A stretch of 64,000 nt of DNA from contig CATKXY010000004.1 in assembly GCA_949840915.1 (NCBI GenBank), positions 1 through 64,000 of the forward strand, in the 5' to 3' direction. Position numbers and translations under genes: made by a program. A model generated the notes under the pieces. The model worked only from the letters and a program-made list of their open reading frames with translations, had not been told where the DNA came from and ran no database searches. Positions 46,353-54,818 of this stretch are shown here, one piece after another. This DNA comes from an uncultured Lachnospiraceae bacterium (GTDB lineage: Bacteria; Bacillota; Clostridia; Lachnospirales; Lachnospiraceae). How positions within the stretch are numbered: the first letter of the stretch is position 1; each line of letters opens with the position of its first letter.

Positions 46353-47816
46353 TTATCTGCCGCCTCTTGTGCTGCTTTCCTCCGCATGCGCCGCACTGTG
46401 GCCTCCCTGTTTTGCCCCGGGGAGTCTTCTCCTGATCAGACGCTCCGCAAGCTTGCCTGCATTGAATGGTATCAGCGGATAGACATAGCTCCTGCGGGAC
46501 ACCGTGCGATTACATATGACAGACAATACAGCGATAAGAACCGCCGCAAGATATCCCCCCAGACCAAACAGGGAGGTCAGAACCAGATTTAAAATACGCA
46601 TAAATTTCAGCGCATATCCAAGCTCATAATTGGCCTGCGTATAGTTTGCTATGGCCACAAATGCCATATAAAGCATGACCTCCGAGGAAAACCAGCCGCT
46701 GTTCACCGAAAATTCTCCCAGCACCAGCGCTGCCATGACACTCAAGGGTGTGCTCAGCATGTTGGGTGTATTCACTGCAGCCAGTTTCAGTCCGTCTATG
46801 GCCAGCTCCAATAATAGAAACTGCCACAAAATCGGGATGTTCGGCGCCTCCTTCAGCGTGATGAACTCAAAACCATGGGGAATATACTGCGGGTTATTGA
46901 TCAACAGCAGAAAAGTCGGCGTCATGATATAAGTCAATAGCGCAATGAAAAAGCGGGTGAGCCGCAGATAGGTTCCTGTGATGGGCGGAAAGTAATAATC
47001 ATCGGCCTCATCCACCACATCAAAGATCGTAGTGGGAATGATCATTGCCGAGGGGGAATTATCCACCAGAATAATGATATTGCCCTCCAATACCTGTGCG
47101 GCCGCGGTATCCGGTCTCTCCGTGTATTTAAACTTCGGAAAGGGATTAAACCATTTTCTCCGATAGATGCACTCCGCCAGGCTCTCCTGATTCATGGTGA
47201 GAGATTCCACCTGTATACTGTTTATCTTGCCGCGCAGCTCCTCGAGAAAATCCCTGTCCACTCTGTCATCCATATAACAGAGCACAATGTCCGTGTGGGA
47301 ACATTCTCCGGCACTCAACATCTCCATCCGCAGCTTTTCACTGCGGATACGACGGCGGATCAAAGCTGTGTTAAAGACCACAGTCTCCACGAAACCGTCC
47401 TTGGAGCCGCGCAGAACCTTATCCTTCTCCGGCTCCTCCACACTGCGGGCGGGATATGTGCGGGAATCTATCAAAACGGCTTTGTCATATCCCTGAACAA
47501 ATAAGACAAACATGCCTGACAGCAATGCCACCATCAGCTTGTCAAAACGCTCCTCCACTTCTACCTCCACATGAGGAATGTATTGCTGTACAAGCGTCTC
47601 GGCATCCTGCGGCACATCCTCCGGCTTCATATCCATAAAATATTGCAGAATCTTCTGTATCAGATCATCCTTACAGAAGCCGTCTATCAGATACATGCAG
47701 GCTCTTTTATCACCGATCTGCATTGTTCTGTGTACCACATCAAAATTGTGCTCCACTCCAAGCATTTGATTCATATAATCCATATTAGCCTGCAGGCTGC
47801 CCGATATTCTCTCCAT
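46353..47816 (-). CDS. GerA-family spore germination protein, SpoVAF-like
   Basis: About 487 residues. The N-terminal part (NFDVVHRTMQIGDKRACMYL, DGFCKDDLIQKILQYFM) resembles SpoVAF. The core of the family is seen in VLLSG-like FDKLMVALLSGMF, VEEPEKDKVLRGSKDGFVET and RRIRSEKLRMEM. About five C-terminal membrane helices and a basic tail follow. Inner spore-membrane location is expected. No gerB/gerC or spoVA genes are adjacent, which is unusual; it stands between dut and cotJA. GGGAGGA precedes ATG 47816. Confidence 0.85.
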   Translation of the reverse strand: MERISGSLQANMDYMNQMLGVEHNFDVVHRTMQIGDKRACMYLIDGFCKDDLIQKILQYFMDMKPEDVPQDAETLVQQYIPHVEVEVEERFDKLMVALLSGMFVLFVQGYDKAVLIDSRTYPARSVEEPEKDKVLRGSKDGFVETVVFNTALIRRRIRSEKLRMEMLSAGECSHTDIVLCYMDDRVDRDFLEELRGKINSIQVESLTMNQESLAECIYRRKWFNPFPKFKYTERPDTAAAQVLEGNIIILVDNSPSAMIIPTTIFDVVDEADDYYFPPITGTYLRLTRFFIALLTYIMTPTFLLLINNPQYIPHGFEFITLKEAPNIPILWQFLLLELAIDGLKLAAVNTPNMLSTPLSVMAALVLGEFSVNSGWFSSEVMLYMAFVAIANYTQANYELGYALKFMRILNLVLTSLFGLGGYLAAVLIAVLSVICNRTVSRRSYVYPLIPFNAGKLAERLIRRRLPGAKQGGHSAAHAEESSTRGGR

Positions 47817-47883
47817 AAAAAATCCTCCCGACACGACACTGTTTTTGATTAGTGTCGCCCGGAAGGAATTTCTTTATACGAAA

Positions 47884-48399
47884 TTATTGATTGGATGTAC
47901 TGCCAAAGCCGCCGTTTCGGACTCCTGCGGCCTCATCGTCAACCGTGATCCCGTACTCCAGAAAGATACCCTGCACAAGCCCCGTTCCGGCAGCCACATC
48001 CACCGTTTTGCCCTCTCTGGAATCATTGGTAATCTTCACAAAAATGTGACCCTCGTTGTCGGAATCATAATAATCACTGTCAATAATTCCCACAGTGTTG
48101 TCCATCTGCAGGCGGAATTTAAAGCCCAGACCGCTGCGGGGATAGAGCTTTAACACCCAGCCCTCCTCAATCTTTGACCGTATACCGGTAGGAATCTTGA
48201 TCGATGCCCCGGCAGGCAGTGAAAACGCAAAAGGGGCATAGAAATCATATCCCGCACTTCCTCTGGTAGCGCGCTCCGGAAGCTTCAGCGATTCATAAAT
48301 ATCACGAATATCCCCCTCCGTGTACTGAGGAAACTCCTCTCCGACAGCGCGTAAAAACTGATCTGCGCTAACCTTAAAAAATTGTGCAATCCTACGCAT
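47884..48399 (-). CDS. dut: dUTP diphosphatase (dUTPase)
   Basis: Hydrolyses dUTP to dUMP, keeping uracil out of DNA. About 171 residues. The five motifs are visible: ATRGSAGYDFYA, PRSGLGFK, GIIDSDYYDSDN, QGIF and RNGGFGSTS. About 45 residues precede motif 1 (MRRIAQFFKVSADQFLRAV...), longer than in classic trimeric dUTPases. ATG 48399 is preferred over ATG 48405 because GGAGAG is then correctly spaced. It follows nrdG. Confidence 0.9.
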   Translation of the reverse strand: MRRIAQFFKVSADQFLRAVGEEFPQYTEGDIRDIYESLKLPERATRGSAGYDFYAPFAFSLPAGASIKIPTGIRSKIEEGWVLKLYPRSGLGFKFRLQMDNTVGIIDSDYYDSDNEGHIFVKITNDSREGKTVDVAAGTGLVQGIFLEYGITVDDEAAGVRNGGFGSTSNQ

Positions 48400-48468
48400 A
48401 TCCATCTCTCCAATCTCGTACCTGATATTGCTTTTTGTCTGGTCTCGTCATTTACCGGCACCGCATAT

Positions 48469-49041
48469 TTACAGCACACAGGATGTGACAGGCGCTCCTG
48501 TCACAGGCTTCGGCACGGGGGCATCCTTAGGACTGGAATAATCCGGGCAGTGCAGCACCGGAATCTTAGGATTTCTCTGCTGCATGGTCTTTTTTACATC
48601 GATGACACGCTGATTTCTGCTTCCCTTCCAGAGAAGCTTTGCATCCTTCTCCTCCACATGAAACTCTCCGTCTACCACTACGTCCACATACTGCATCACC
48701 GGATATTGGAAAATGTTCTCCCAGATATCTCCGGTATAGAGCCATATCGTCTTATTCGGATATCTCTCCCTGATCTCCGCCATAAGTTTGCGCACATCCA
48801 GAGAATTTGCCGGATGCAGCGGATCTCCTCCGGAAAAGGTAATACCTGATATATAGGACTTGTCTAATTGTTCAAAAATTTCCGCTCTTGCCGCATCATC
48901 AAAGAGAATCCCTCCGTCCGGATCCCATGTGACGGGATTATGGCACTCCCTGCAGCAATGATTGCAGCCGGCAACCCAAAGCACAACCCGCAGCCCGTCG
49001 CCGTTCAGCATATCATCCTTCGTAATATTGTGATATCTCAT
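48469..49041 (-). CDS. nrdG: Anaerobic ribonucleotide reductase activating protein
   Basis: Radical-SAM enzyme that installs the glycyl radical on NrdD. 190 residues with the cluster motif CNHCCRECHNP (C-X3-C-X2-C) and TFSGGDPLHPAN. It lies 54 bp after nrdD. Confidence 0.95.
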   Translation of the reverse strand: MRYHNITKDDMLNGDGLRVVLWVAGCNHCCRECHNPVTWDPDGGILFDDAARAEIFEQLDKSYISGITFSGGDPLHPANSLDVRKLMAEIRERYPNKTIWLYTGDIWENIFQYPVMQYVDVVVDGEFHVEEKDAKLLWKGSRNQRVIDVKKTMQQRNPKIPVLHCPDYSSPKDAPVPKPVTGAPVTSCVL

Positions 49042-49095
49042 GAATATTATACCCTCGCAATCTCTGCATGTGATTCTGCGTGTAAACCCGCATTA

Positions 49096-51285
49096 TCACA
49101 TACTCTTCCTCTCGGCGATCTCCGCCATCTTGGCGTCGTTCAAACGAGTGTCGCCATGAACGCGGGAATAGGACAGATAGCCGTTCATCCTGTCGATCTT
49201 GGTCAGGTTGCGGCTACCGCACTCGGGACACACATCCATCTCCAGCTCCTGATGTCCACAGTCGTCACAATATGCCAGAGAGAGGTTAACGCCTTCATAA
49301 AAACCCATATCCATAGCTCTTCGGATCAAAGTCTTAATTGCTTCAGTATTATAGTCTATGGGATATTTGACATACTGAATCTTGCCGCCATTGCTCAAAT
49401 CCCAGAAACGATCCTCCAGATTCTGTTTCTCAATAGGCGTAATATCCTCCGTCACATGACAGTGAAAGCTGTTGGACACATATTCTCTGTCTGACACGCC
49501 CTCGATAATGCCGTATTTTTTTCGGAACTGCTTAATCTGCAGACCACAGAGATTCTCCGCCGGCGTGCCGTAGATGGCATAGAGATTGCCGTCCGCCTCC
49601 TTAAACTCTGCGATCCTCTTATTGATATGCTCCATGACCTCCAGGGCGAAAGCTCCGTCTTCCACCAGTGATTTACCATTATAAAGCTCCTGGAGTTCAT
49701 TTAACGCAGTGATGCCGAAACTGGCTGTAGCCGATTTTAACAGCGGTTTAATCTTGTCCGTAAGCTTCAGATTACCGCCCAAAAATCCGCCCTCACAGTA
49801 AGCCAGCGGGTTGGTGGAGGCACGCATCTCGCCCAGATAGGCATAAGTGCGGATATGAAGCTGTCTGATCAGATTCAGATAATAATCCAGCACCTCATAA
49901 AAATCCCTGCTCTCCTTGCGGGCTTTAGCCAGGATCATGGGCAGATGCAGGGACACTGCACCCACGTTAAAGCGCCCCACAAATACAGGCAGATCATTGT
50001 CATCTGCCGGATGCATTCCCCCTCTCTCATACCAGGGAGAGAGAAACGCTCTGCAGCCCATGGGGGATATGATTCTGCCGTACTGCTTATACATACTGGC
50101 CACATAGCCCTTTCCGGTGAGGCTGAGCCAATCGGGATACATGGTCTTGGCAGAACATTTCACCCCCGCCTCAAACACATCCTCCAGTTCCTTCCCGGGC
50201 CCGTGGAGATTCTCGTCATACAGAAATACGATTTTCGGGAATAAAACGGGTTTCTTGTGATCCTTCCTGCCCTGCCCTTCTCTGCGGACATTCAGCATTG
50301 TGATGGTGGCAAGCTTTGCAAACCTGCCGGTTCCCGTACCCGCCGTCACAGTGATAAACGGATAATCGCCGCGGCTGGAAGCCACAGTATTGAACTTATA
50401 CTCCCAGCCCTGGAATCCCTGCTCAAACTCTTTGGTCACATCCGCATAGCTCTCCGCCTCCGCGGCCGCCTCATCAATCCCGAGCTTTCTGTATTTCTCT
50501 ATATTGCGGTTATAAGACTTTTCAGCGTAGGGCTCCAGAATCAGATCCACGCTGGGCACAGTAAACCCGCCATACTGCTGACTGGCCGCGCTCAGAACGA
50601 TATCGCCTATGACGTCGAAGGCAACATCCAGAGATTTGGGCTCATTATACCAGATATTGCCCATCTCAAAGCCGCCGGTCAGTACATTCTGCACATCAAA
50701 AAGACAGCAGTTCATCGTATCTCTTCTGGCAGACATATCATGGACATAAATATAGCCGTCCCTGCATGCCTGTATCTCTTCCGTTGTCAGAAAGAACTTC
50801 TGGTAAAGTTCCTTGTTGAGCTGATTGAAAATCAGGCTTCTCTTGGTGGACACCAGCGCAGAGTCCGTGTTCGCATTCTCCTTGTCGCCGATATACATGA
50901 TTGACTGACTCTTTTTATACACGTCATCCAGCATACGCACAAAGTCCTGTTTATAATTGCGGTAATCGCGATAGCTTTTGGCCACCACGGGCTTGACCTG
51001 CTCCAGAGCGCTCTCCACAATATTGTGCATGATGGGAATGGGAATTTCATCTGCATCCAGCTCATTAACCTTGTCCACCACAAACTGACAGATGCTGCGT
51101 TCCTCCTCCTCCGTAAATCTGGTCAGCGCTCTATAAGCGCTCTTTCCTACAGCGCTGATCACCTTCTGTACATTAAACGCCTCTTTGCTGCCGTCCTTCT
51201 TAATCACATATACGGTGCGCTCCGGCTTGTATTCCAATCCGAAATTTACATCTGTCGTGGTTGACTGACCAAAATTACTGCCCAT
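49096..51285 (-). CDS. nrdD: Anaerobic ribonucleoside-triphosphate reductase
   Basis: Oxygen-sensitive class III reductase making dNTPs. About 729 residues: an N-terminal ATP-cone (YVIKKDGSKEAFNVQKVISAV), catalytic barrel, zinc ribbon (CDDCGHQELEMDVCPECGS), and the C-terminal glycyl-radical region (RMNGYLSYSRVHGDTR). ATG 51285 has AGGAAAGGGAAG upstream. Tandem NrdR boxes lie upstream. Confidence 0.95.
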   Translation of the reverse strand: MGSNFGQSTTTDVNFGLEYKPERTVYVIKKDGSKEAFNVQKVISAVGKSAYRALTRFTEEEERSICQFVVDKVNELDADEIPIPIMHNIVESALEQVKPVVAKSYRDYRNYKQDFVRMLDDVYKKSQSIMYIGDKENANTDSALVSTKRSLIFNQLNKELYQKFFLTTEEIQACRDGYIYVHDMSARRDTMNCCLFDVQNVLTGGFEMGNIWYNEPKSLDVAFDVIGDIVLSAASQQYGGFTVPSVDLILEPYAEKSYNRNIEKYRKLGIDEAAAEAESYADVTKEFEQGFQGWEYKFNTVASSRGDYPFITVTAGTGTGRFAKLATITMLNVRREGQGRKDHKKPVLFPKIVFLYDENLHGPGKELEDVFEAGVKCSAKTMYPDWLSLTGKGYVASMYKQYGRIISPMGCRAFLSPWYERGGMHPADDNDLPVFVGRFNVGAVSLHLPMILAKARKESRDFYEVLDYYLNLIRQLHIRTYAYLGEMRASTNPLAYCEGGFLGGNLKLTDKIKPLLKSATASFGITALNELQELYNGKSLVEDGAFALEVMEHINKRIAEFKEADGNLYAIYGTPAENLCGLQIKQFRKKYGIIEGVSDREYVSNSFHCHVTEDITPIEKQNLEDRFWDLSNGGKIQYVKYPIDYNTEAIKTLIRRAMDMGFYEGVNLSLAYCDDCGHQELEMDVCPECGSRNLTKIDRMNGYLSYSRVHGDTRLNDAKMAEIAERKSM

Positions 51286-51400
51286 GCTCTTCCCTTTCCT
51301 CATCCATTCTCGAATCCGGGTATCCTATTCAGCACTTCCCTCTCAAAGACCAAATATGCGCGCAAAACAGGCTTATATGCCCGAACGCACGCGACTCGAA

Positions 51401-51446
51401 ATACAATATATAGTGTTATTTTATCCTGCGGCCCGAGATATTGTGC
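51401..51446. promoter_or_regulatory. Tandem NrdR boxes upstream of nrdD
   Basis: Box 1 ATACAATATATAGTGT (51401-51416) matches the NrdR consensus acaCwAtATaTwGtgt at 15 of 16 positions. Box 2 GCCCGAGATATTGTGC (51431-51446) matches at 11 of 16. The centres are 30 bp apart, three helical turns, as is usual for NrdR repression. Confidence 0.75.
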
Positions 51447-51514
51447 CGCTTATTTAACAGTATAAAAAAGAATCTCCCGATTGTCAACGGAAGTAACCAC
51501 TAAAAATCTAACAA

Positions 51515-51543
51515 AAAAGGTGTCCTAATTTTAGACACCTTTT
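51515..51543 (-). terminator. Intrinsic terminator after the aminotransferase gene
   Basis: 10-bp perfect stem AAAAGGTGTC / GACACCTTTT with a 9-nt loop and extra Ts on the minus strand. Confidence 0.85.
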
Positions 51544-51573
51544 CGCAATTTTTCACTTGACTTTATATGAACA

Positions 51574-52758
51574 TCAGAGAATTCCACTGGCAGCAACCTT
51601 TTCCAGCGCCTCCTCGATCTCCTCCACGGTGAGCACCAGTGCGAATCTCACATGCCCTTTTCCCAGTTCTCCGAAGCTGCTTCCGGGAGTACAGAGCACG
51701 CCGGTCTTTTCCAGAAGTTCCATGACAAAGCTCACATCGTCTCCCTCAAAACGGCCGGGAATCCCGGCCCAGGCAAACATAGTGCCCTGACTGCGCTCAA
51801 AATCCCAGCCCAGCCTTGTAAATCCGTCACAGAGGGCGTTTCTCCGCCTCTCATACTCCGCGCACTGCGCTCTCACCATATCATCCGGCCCTGTGAGCGC
51901 GGCGATCGCTCCGCACTGTACCGGAAGAAACGTACCATAATCAATCTGCGACCGCAGCTTCTTGAAATTCTGCACCACAGCTTCATTTCCCACAAGGAAC
52001 CCCATCCGCGCGCCGGTGTAGTTAAAGGATTTGGAGAGAGAATAAAACTCCACCGCCACCTCCCTCGCCCCTGCAAAGGAGAGAATGGAACGCCCTACCC
52101 TGCCGTCATAGATGATATCCGAATAGGCATTGTCATGGACGATCAATATTTCATTTTTCTGTGCCCAGGGAATCAGCTTCTCGTAAAACGAATCCGGAGC
52201 CGCCTTGCAGATGGGATTCAGAGGGTATGACACAATCATCATTTTTGCCTTTTTTCCCGATCCGCCAATACCATATACCTTCCCCAGAGTCTCAAGATCC
52301 GGCAGATAACCGTTCTCCTCCAAAAGCTCATAATATGCAAGCTCGGCCCCCGCCAGCGCAGGCCCGATGGCAAAAATCGGATAGCCGGGATCCGGCACTA
52401 ATACCACATCCCCCTCGTCCAACAGGCTCAGGCCGATATGTGCGATTCCTTCCTGTGAGCCGTACACACTCATGATCTCCGAAGAGTCAAGCTCCACATG
52501 ATAGCGTGTCCGGTATCTCCGGATGACCGCATCGATCAGCTCCGGCATATCCTGCAGTGCATATTTATAGTTTTCCGGTTTGGATGCCGCAGCACAGACC
52601 GCATCCATAATATGCTGAGCCGGTTTAAAATCAGGGGTTCCAACCGAAAAATTAAAGACCTTTCCTCCCTGAGACTCCACCTCCTGCTTTTTTTCGTTCA
52701 GAACCTGGAAGATTCCCTCCTCAAATTCCTCCATTCGTCTTGACGGTGCAAACTGCAT
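51574..52758 (-). CDS. Class I/II pyridoxal-phosphate aminotransferase
   Basis: About 394 residues of fold type I. The PLP lysine is in SLSKSFNYTGARMGFL, the cofactor Asp in ILIVHDNAYSDIIYDG, and the C-terminal Arg in GHVRFALVL. It resembles LL-diaminopimelate or alanine/aspartate aminotransferases; the exact substrate cannot be read. The NPI sequence replaces the common NPTG. ATG 52758 is 2 bp after the WYL gene stop, with AGAGG upstream. Confidence 0.88.
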   Translation of the reverse strand: MQFAPSRRMEEFEEGIFQVLNEKKQEVESQGGKVFNFSVGTPDFKPAQHIMDAVCAAASKPENYKYALQDMPELIDAVIRRYRTRYHVELDSSEIMSVYGSQEGIAHIGLSLLDEGDVVLVPDPGYPIFAIGPALAGAELAYYELLEENGYLPDLETLGKVYGIGGSGKKAKMMIVSYPLNPICKAAPDSFYEKLIPWAQKNEILIVHDNAYSDIIYDGRVGRSILSFAGAREVAVEFYSLSKSFNYTGARMGFLVGNEAVVQNFKKLRSQIDYGTFLPVQCGAIAALTGPDDMVRAQCAEYERRRNALCDGFTRLGWDFERSQGTMFAWAGIPGRFEGDDVSFVMELLEKTGVLCTPGSSFGELGKGHVRFALVLTVEEIEEALEKVAASGIL

Positions 52759-52760
52759 GG

Positions 52761-53750
52761 TCACTCATCCTCTTTTCTGTTTAATATCTCTGTCAGCCAA
52801 TCTCTGTACTGATCTCTGATTCTTTCGGGAGCCGCGATCTCTGCCTCCGGTCCGATACCGGACAGCCATCCGAAAAACTGTCCGCTGACTGCCACCCGCG
52901 CCCGGATACGAAAAGTGCCATCCTCCATGGGACGGATATCAGCCTCCTTGCCGAAGCGATCCAGGACCACGCCTGCCAGCCTGTTGGGAAACCGCATAGT
53001 CACAGTCTCTTCCTCTCCGCTGTACATGCCGAAGGTACGGTTCGTGTAAGCCGCCAGATCCTGCTGTTCAAATTCTGCCAGCCCTTCTCTCTTCGCCTCC
53101 AGCACTTCCACACTGCCCATTTTATCCACACGATAATGCTTTAAGACACCGCTGACGGCATCCCATGCCGCCAGATAATAATTTTCCTCGCGCCAGATCA
53201 GTGCCCAAGGACTGACCCTGCGCCTCTCACCCCGCGGAACCAGCTGCTTTTTGAGATTCCACTCCAGATAGGTGAACGCGATCTGCCTGTTTTCCTGTAT
53301 CGCTCTGTGTATGCTGTCCACACTGTAATAAATATTCTCATTCTCGGTTTTTACGCGCCCGGCCACATAGACCTGCCTCTGAAGCTTGCCCGCATCGTGC
53401 CTGCCCGCCAGCTTCTCCAGCTTGCTTATCAGCTCTCTGGACTTCCTCGGTGTGATAAAGCGCGAGGACTGCACCACATCCACCAAAAGCTTGAGCTCTG
53501 CCAGCTCAAATGTCCGGCTGGCCAGATAATATCCTCCGCCCCTGCGGCTGGACACCTGTATGATATCATAGCCGAAGTCGATAAGACCGGCGATATCACT
53601 GTAGATGGTCTTGCGCTCACAGCAGATTCCCTCCGCCTCCAGACGTCTGATGATCTCCGCCGTGGACATGGGATGCGCCTCGTCTGTGTACTCCTCGAGC
53701 ATCCGCAGGATATATAATATTTTCAGCTTCTGTCCTTCCGATTTCGCCAT
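52761..53750 (-). CDS. WYL-domain transcriptional regulator
   Basis: 329 residues. An N-terminal winged helix of HTH_11 type (MSTAEIIRRLEAEGICCERKTIYSDI) is followed by a WYL ligand-binding domain (SPWALIWREENYYLAAWD) and the WCX extension. The ligand and targets are unknown. It lies between the YjjG-like and aminotransferase genes with gaps of 6 and 2 bp, so it may be regulated with them. Confidence 0.9.
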   Translation of the reverse strand: MAKSEGQKLKILYILRMLEEYTDEAHPMSTAEIIRRLEAEGICCERKTIYSDIAGLIDFGYDIIQVSSRRGGGYYLASRTFELAELKLLVDVVQSSRFITPRKSRELISKLEKLAGRHDAGKLQRQVYVAGRVKTENENIYYSVDSIHRAIQENRQIAFTYLEWNLKKQLVPRGERRRVSPWALIWREENYYLAAWDAVSGVLKHYRVDKMGSVEVLEAKREGLAEFEQQDLAAYTNRTFGMYSGEEETVTMRFPNRLAGVVLDRFGKEADIRPMEDGTFRIRARVAVSGQFFGWLSGIGPEAEIAAPERIRDQYRDWLTEILNRKEDE

Positions 53751-53756
53751 TGTATC

Positions 53757-54512
53757 TCATAGCCTTTCGCGCTGAATTTCCAGTATGTCAAAGATCTGAC
53801 CCAGACGGCTGATCTCATGATCCGGTCTGTACAGCTCATATTGAACCGCGGCAGACGCATCCTTCTCGAAAATATCTTCGGGACGATACCAACAGGTAGG
53901 AATACCACTCAGGACCCCGCCCTTGATATCACTGGTGAGAGAGTCCCCCACGATCAAAAGTTCCTCCCGCCGAAGGCCTGCCCCGGATTCCTCTATAGCC
54001 TTGACACAGTGATCAAAAAATTCCTTTTGCGGCTTGGGCGTCCCAATCCGTTCCGAGATAAATACTCCGTCCATCAGATCATACAGCCCGGAAAGCCGCA
54101 GCTTATTCTCCTGGGTAGAGGTTACACCGTTAGTGATGATATACTGCCTTACTTTCCCGTGCAGCGCTCTGCAGACATCCAGAGAAGAATCCGCAGGATC
54201 TTCCATATACCGATAGACTCTGCCCAACAGGTCCTGGTACTCCTCCCGGAAAGCCTCAACATCCACTCCCGTGATGCCGTACTCCTCAAACAGAGTGGTG
54301 AAACGGCCTGTAAGAAGCTCCGCTTTCGTCACTTCACCCAGCTCCAGCCGTTTCCAGTAACCGTCATTGATCTCCTGATAGCGCTGCAGTATCTCTTCCG
54401 TAATATCCTGTCCGATGGTCTGAAAACATCTGTTCATGGCATATCTCTGTGAGTATACAAAATCCAGCAAAGTACCGTCCACATCCCACAGCACTGATCG
54501 ATAGCGGCTCAT
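53757..54512 (-). CDS. YjjG-family HAD hydrolase (noncanonical pyrimidine nucleotidase type)
   Basis: 251 residues. HAD motifs I DVDGTLLDF, II ITNGV, III GTPKPQKEFFD and IV VGDSLTSDIKGG are all present. The YjjG group dephosphorylates unusual nucleoside monophosphates, which fits the nearby nucleotide genes; substrate is inferred. AAGGAGGAGGG precedes ATG 54512. Confidence 0.88.
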   Translation of the reverse strand: MSRYRSVLWDVDGTLLDFVYSQRYAMNRCFQTIGQDITEEILQRYQEINDGYWKRLELGEVTKAELLTGRFTTLFEEYGITGVDVEAFREEYQDLLGRVYRYMEDPADSSLDVCRALHGKVRQYIITNGVTSTQENKLRLSGLYDLMDGVFISERIGTPKPQKEFFDHCVKAIEESGAGLRREELLIVGDSLTSDIKGGVLSGIPTCWYRPEDIFEKDASAAVQYELYRPDHEISRLGQIFDILEIQRERL

Positions 54513-54552
54513 AGACGTCCCTCCTCCTTCCTTTTTCCCGCAATGCAGAAAA

Positions 54553-54577
54553 AGGAGCCATCCACAGGAAAGCTCCT
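54553..54577 (-). terminator. Terminator after the small membrane-protein gene
   Basis: Stem AGGAGC / GCTCCT, followed on the minus strand by TTTTTC. The stem is short (6 bp). Confidence 0.5.
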
Positions 54578-54584
54578 CACATCC

Positions 54585-54740
54585 TTATGCCTGCTCTGCA
54601 CTCTCCGCATGCTCGGTCTGATCCGCCTTTGCATTTGCGTTTCTGCGCATCGTGATTCCGAGAAAGACTGCCGCTCCACCCACTGCCACAAAAATCAATA
54701 ACAGTAACAGATAAGACACAAACGCGTTAATGAATCCCAT
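54585..54740 (-). CDS. Small single-pass membrane protein, 51 aa
   Basis: One strong membrane helix (AFVSYLLLLLIFVAVGGAAV) followed by a short basic then acidic tail (MRRNANAKADQTEHAES). No known family. ATG 54740 has GGGAGG upstream. It has its own consensus promoter and terminator, so it is a separate, probably well expressed gene. Function unknown. Confidence 0.75.
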   Translation of the reverse strand: MGFINAFVSYLLLLLIFVAVGGAAVFLGITMRRNANAKADQTEHAESAEQA

Positions 54741-54757
54741 ATTGATACCTCCCTGCC

Positions 54758-54775
54758 CGGCGGTACTCACCGCCG
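54758..54775 (-). other. Hairpin in the leader of the 51-aa membrane-protein gene
   Basis: 7-bp perfect stem CGGCGGT / ACCGCCG with a 4-nt loop, directly before the ribosome-binding site. No T run, so not a terminator. Confidence 0.45.
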
Positions 54776-54789
54776 AAAAATCTGTAATC

Positions 54790-54818
54790 AGTATAAAACT
54801 TTTGGAGAAAGCCGTCAA
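54790..54818 (-). promoter_or_regulatory. Promoter of the 51-aa membrane-protein gene
   Basis: Minus-strand -35 TTGACG (54813-54818), 17-bp spacer, -10 TATACT (54790-54795). The -35 overlaps the stop codon of the MutS-like gene. Confidence 0.65.
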
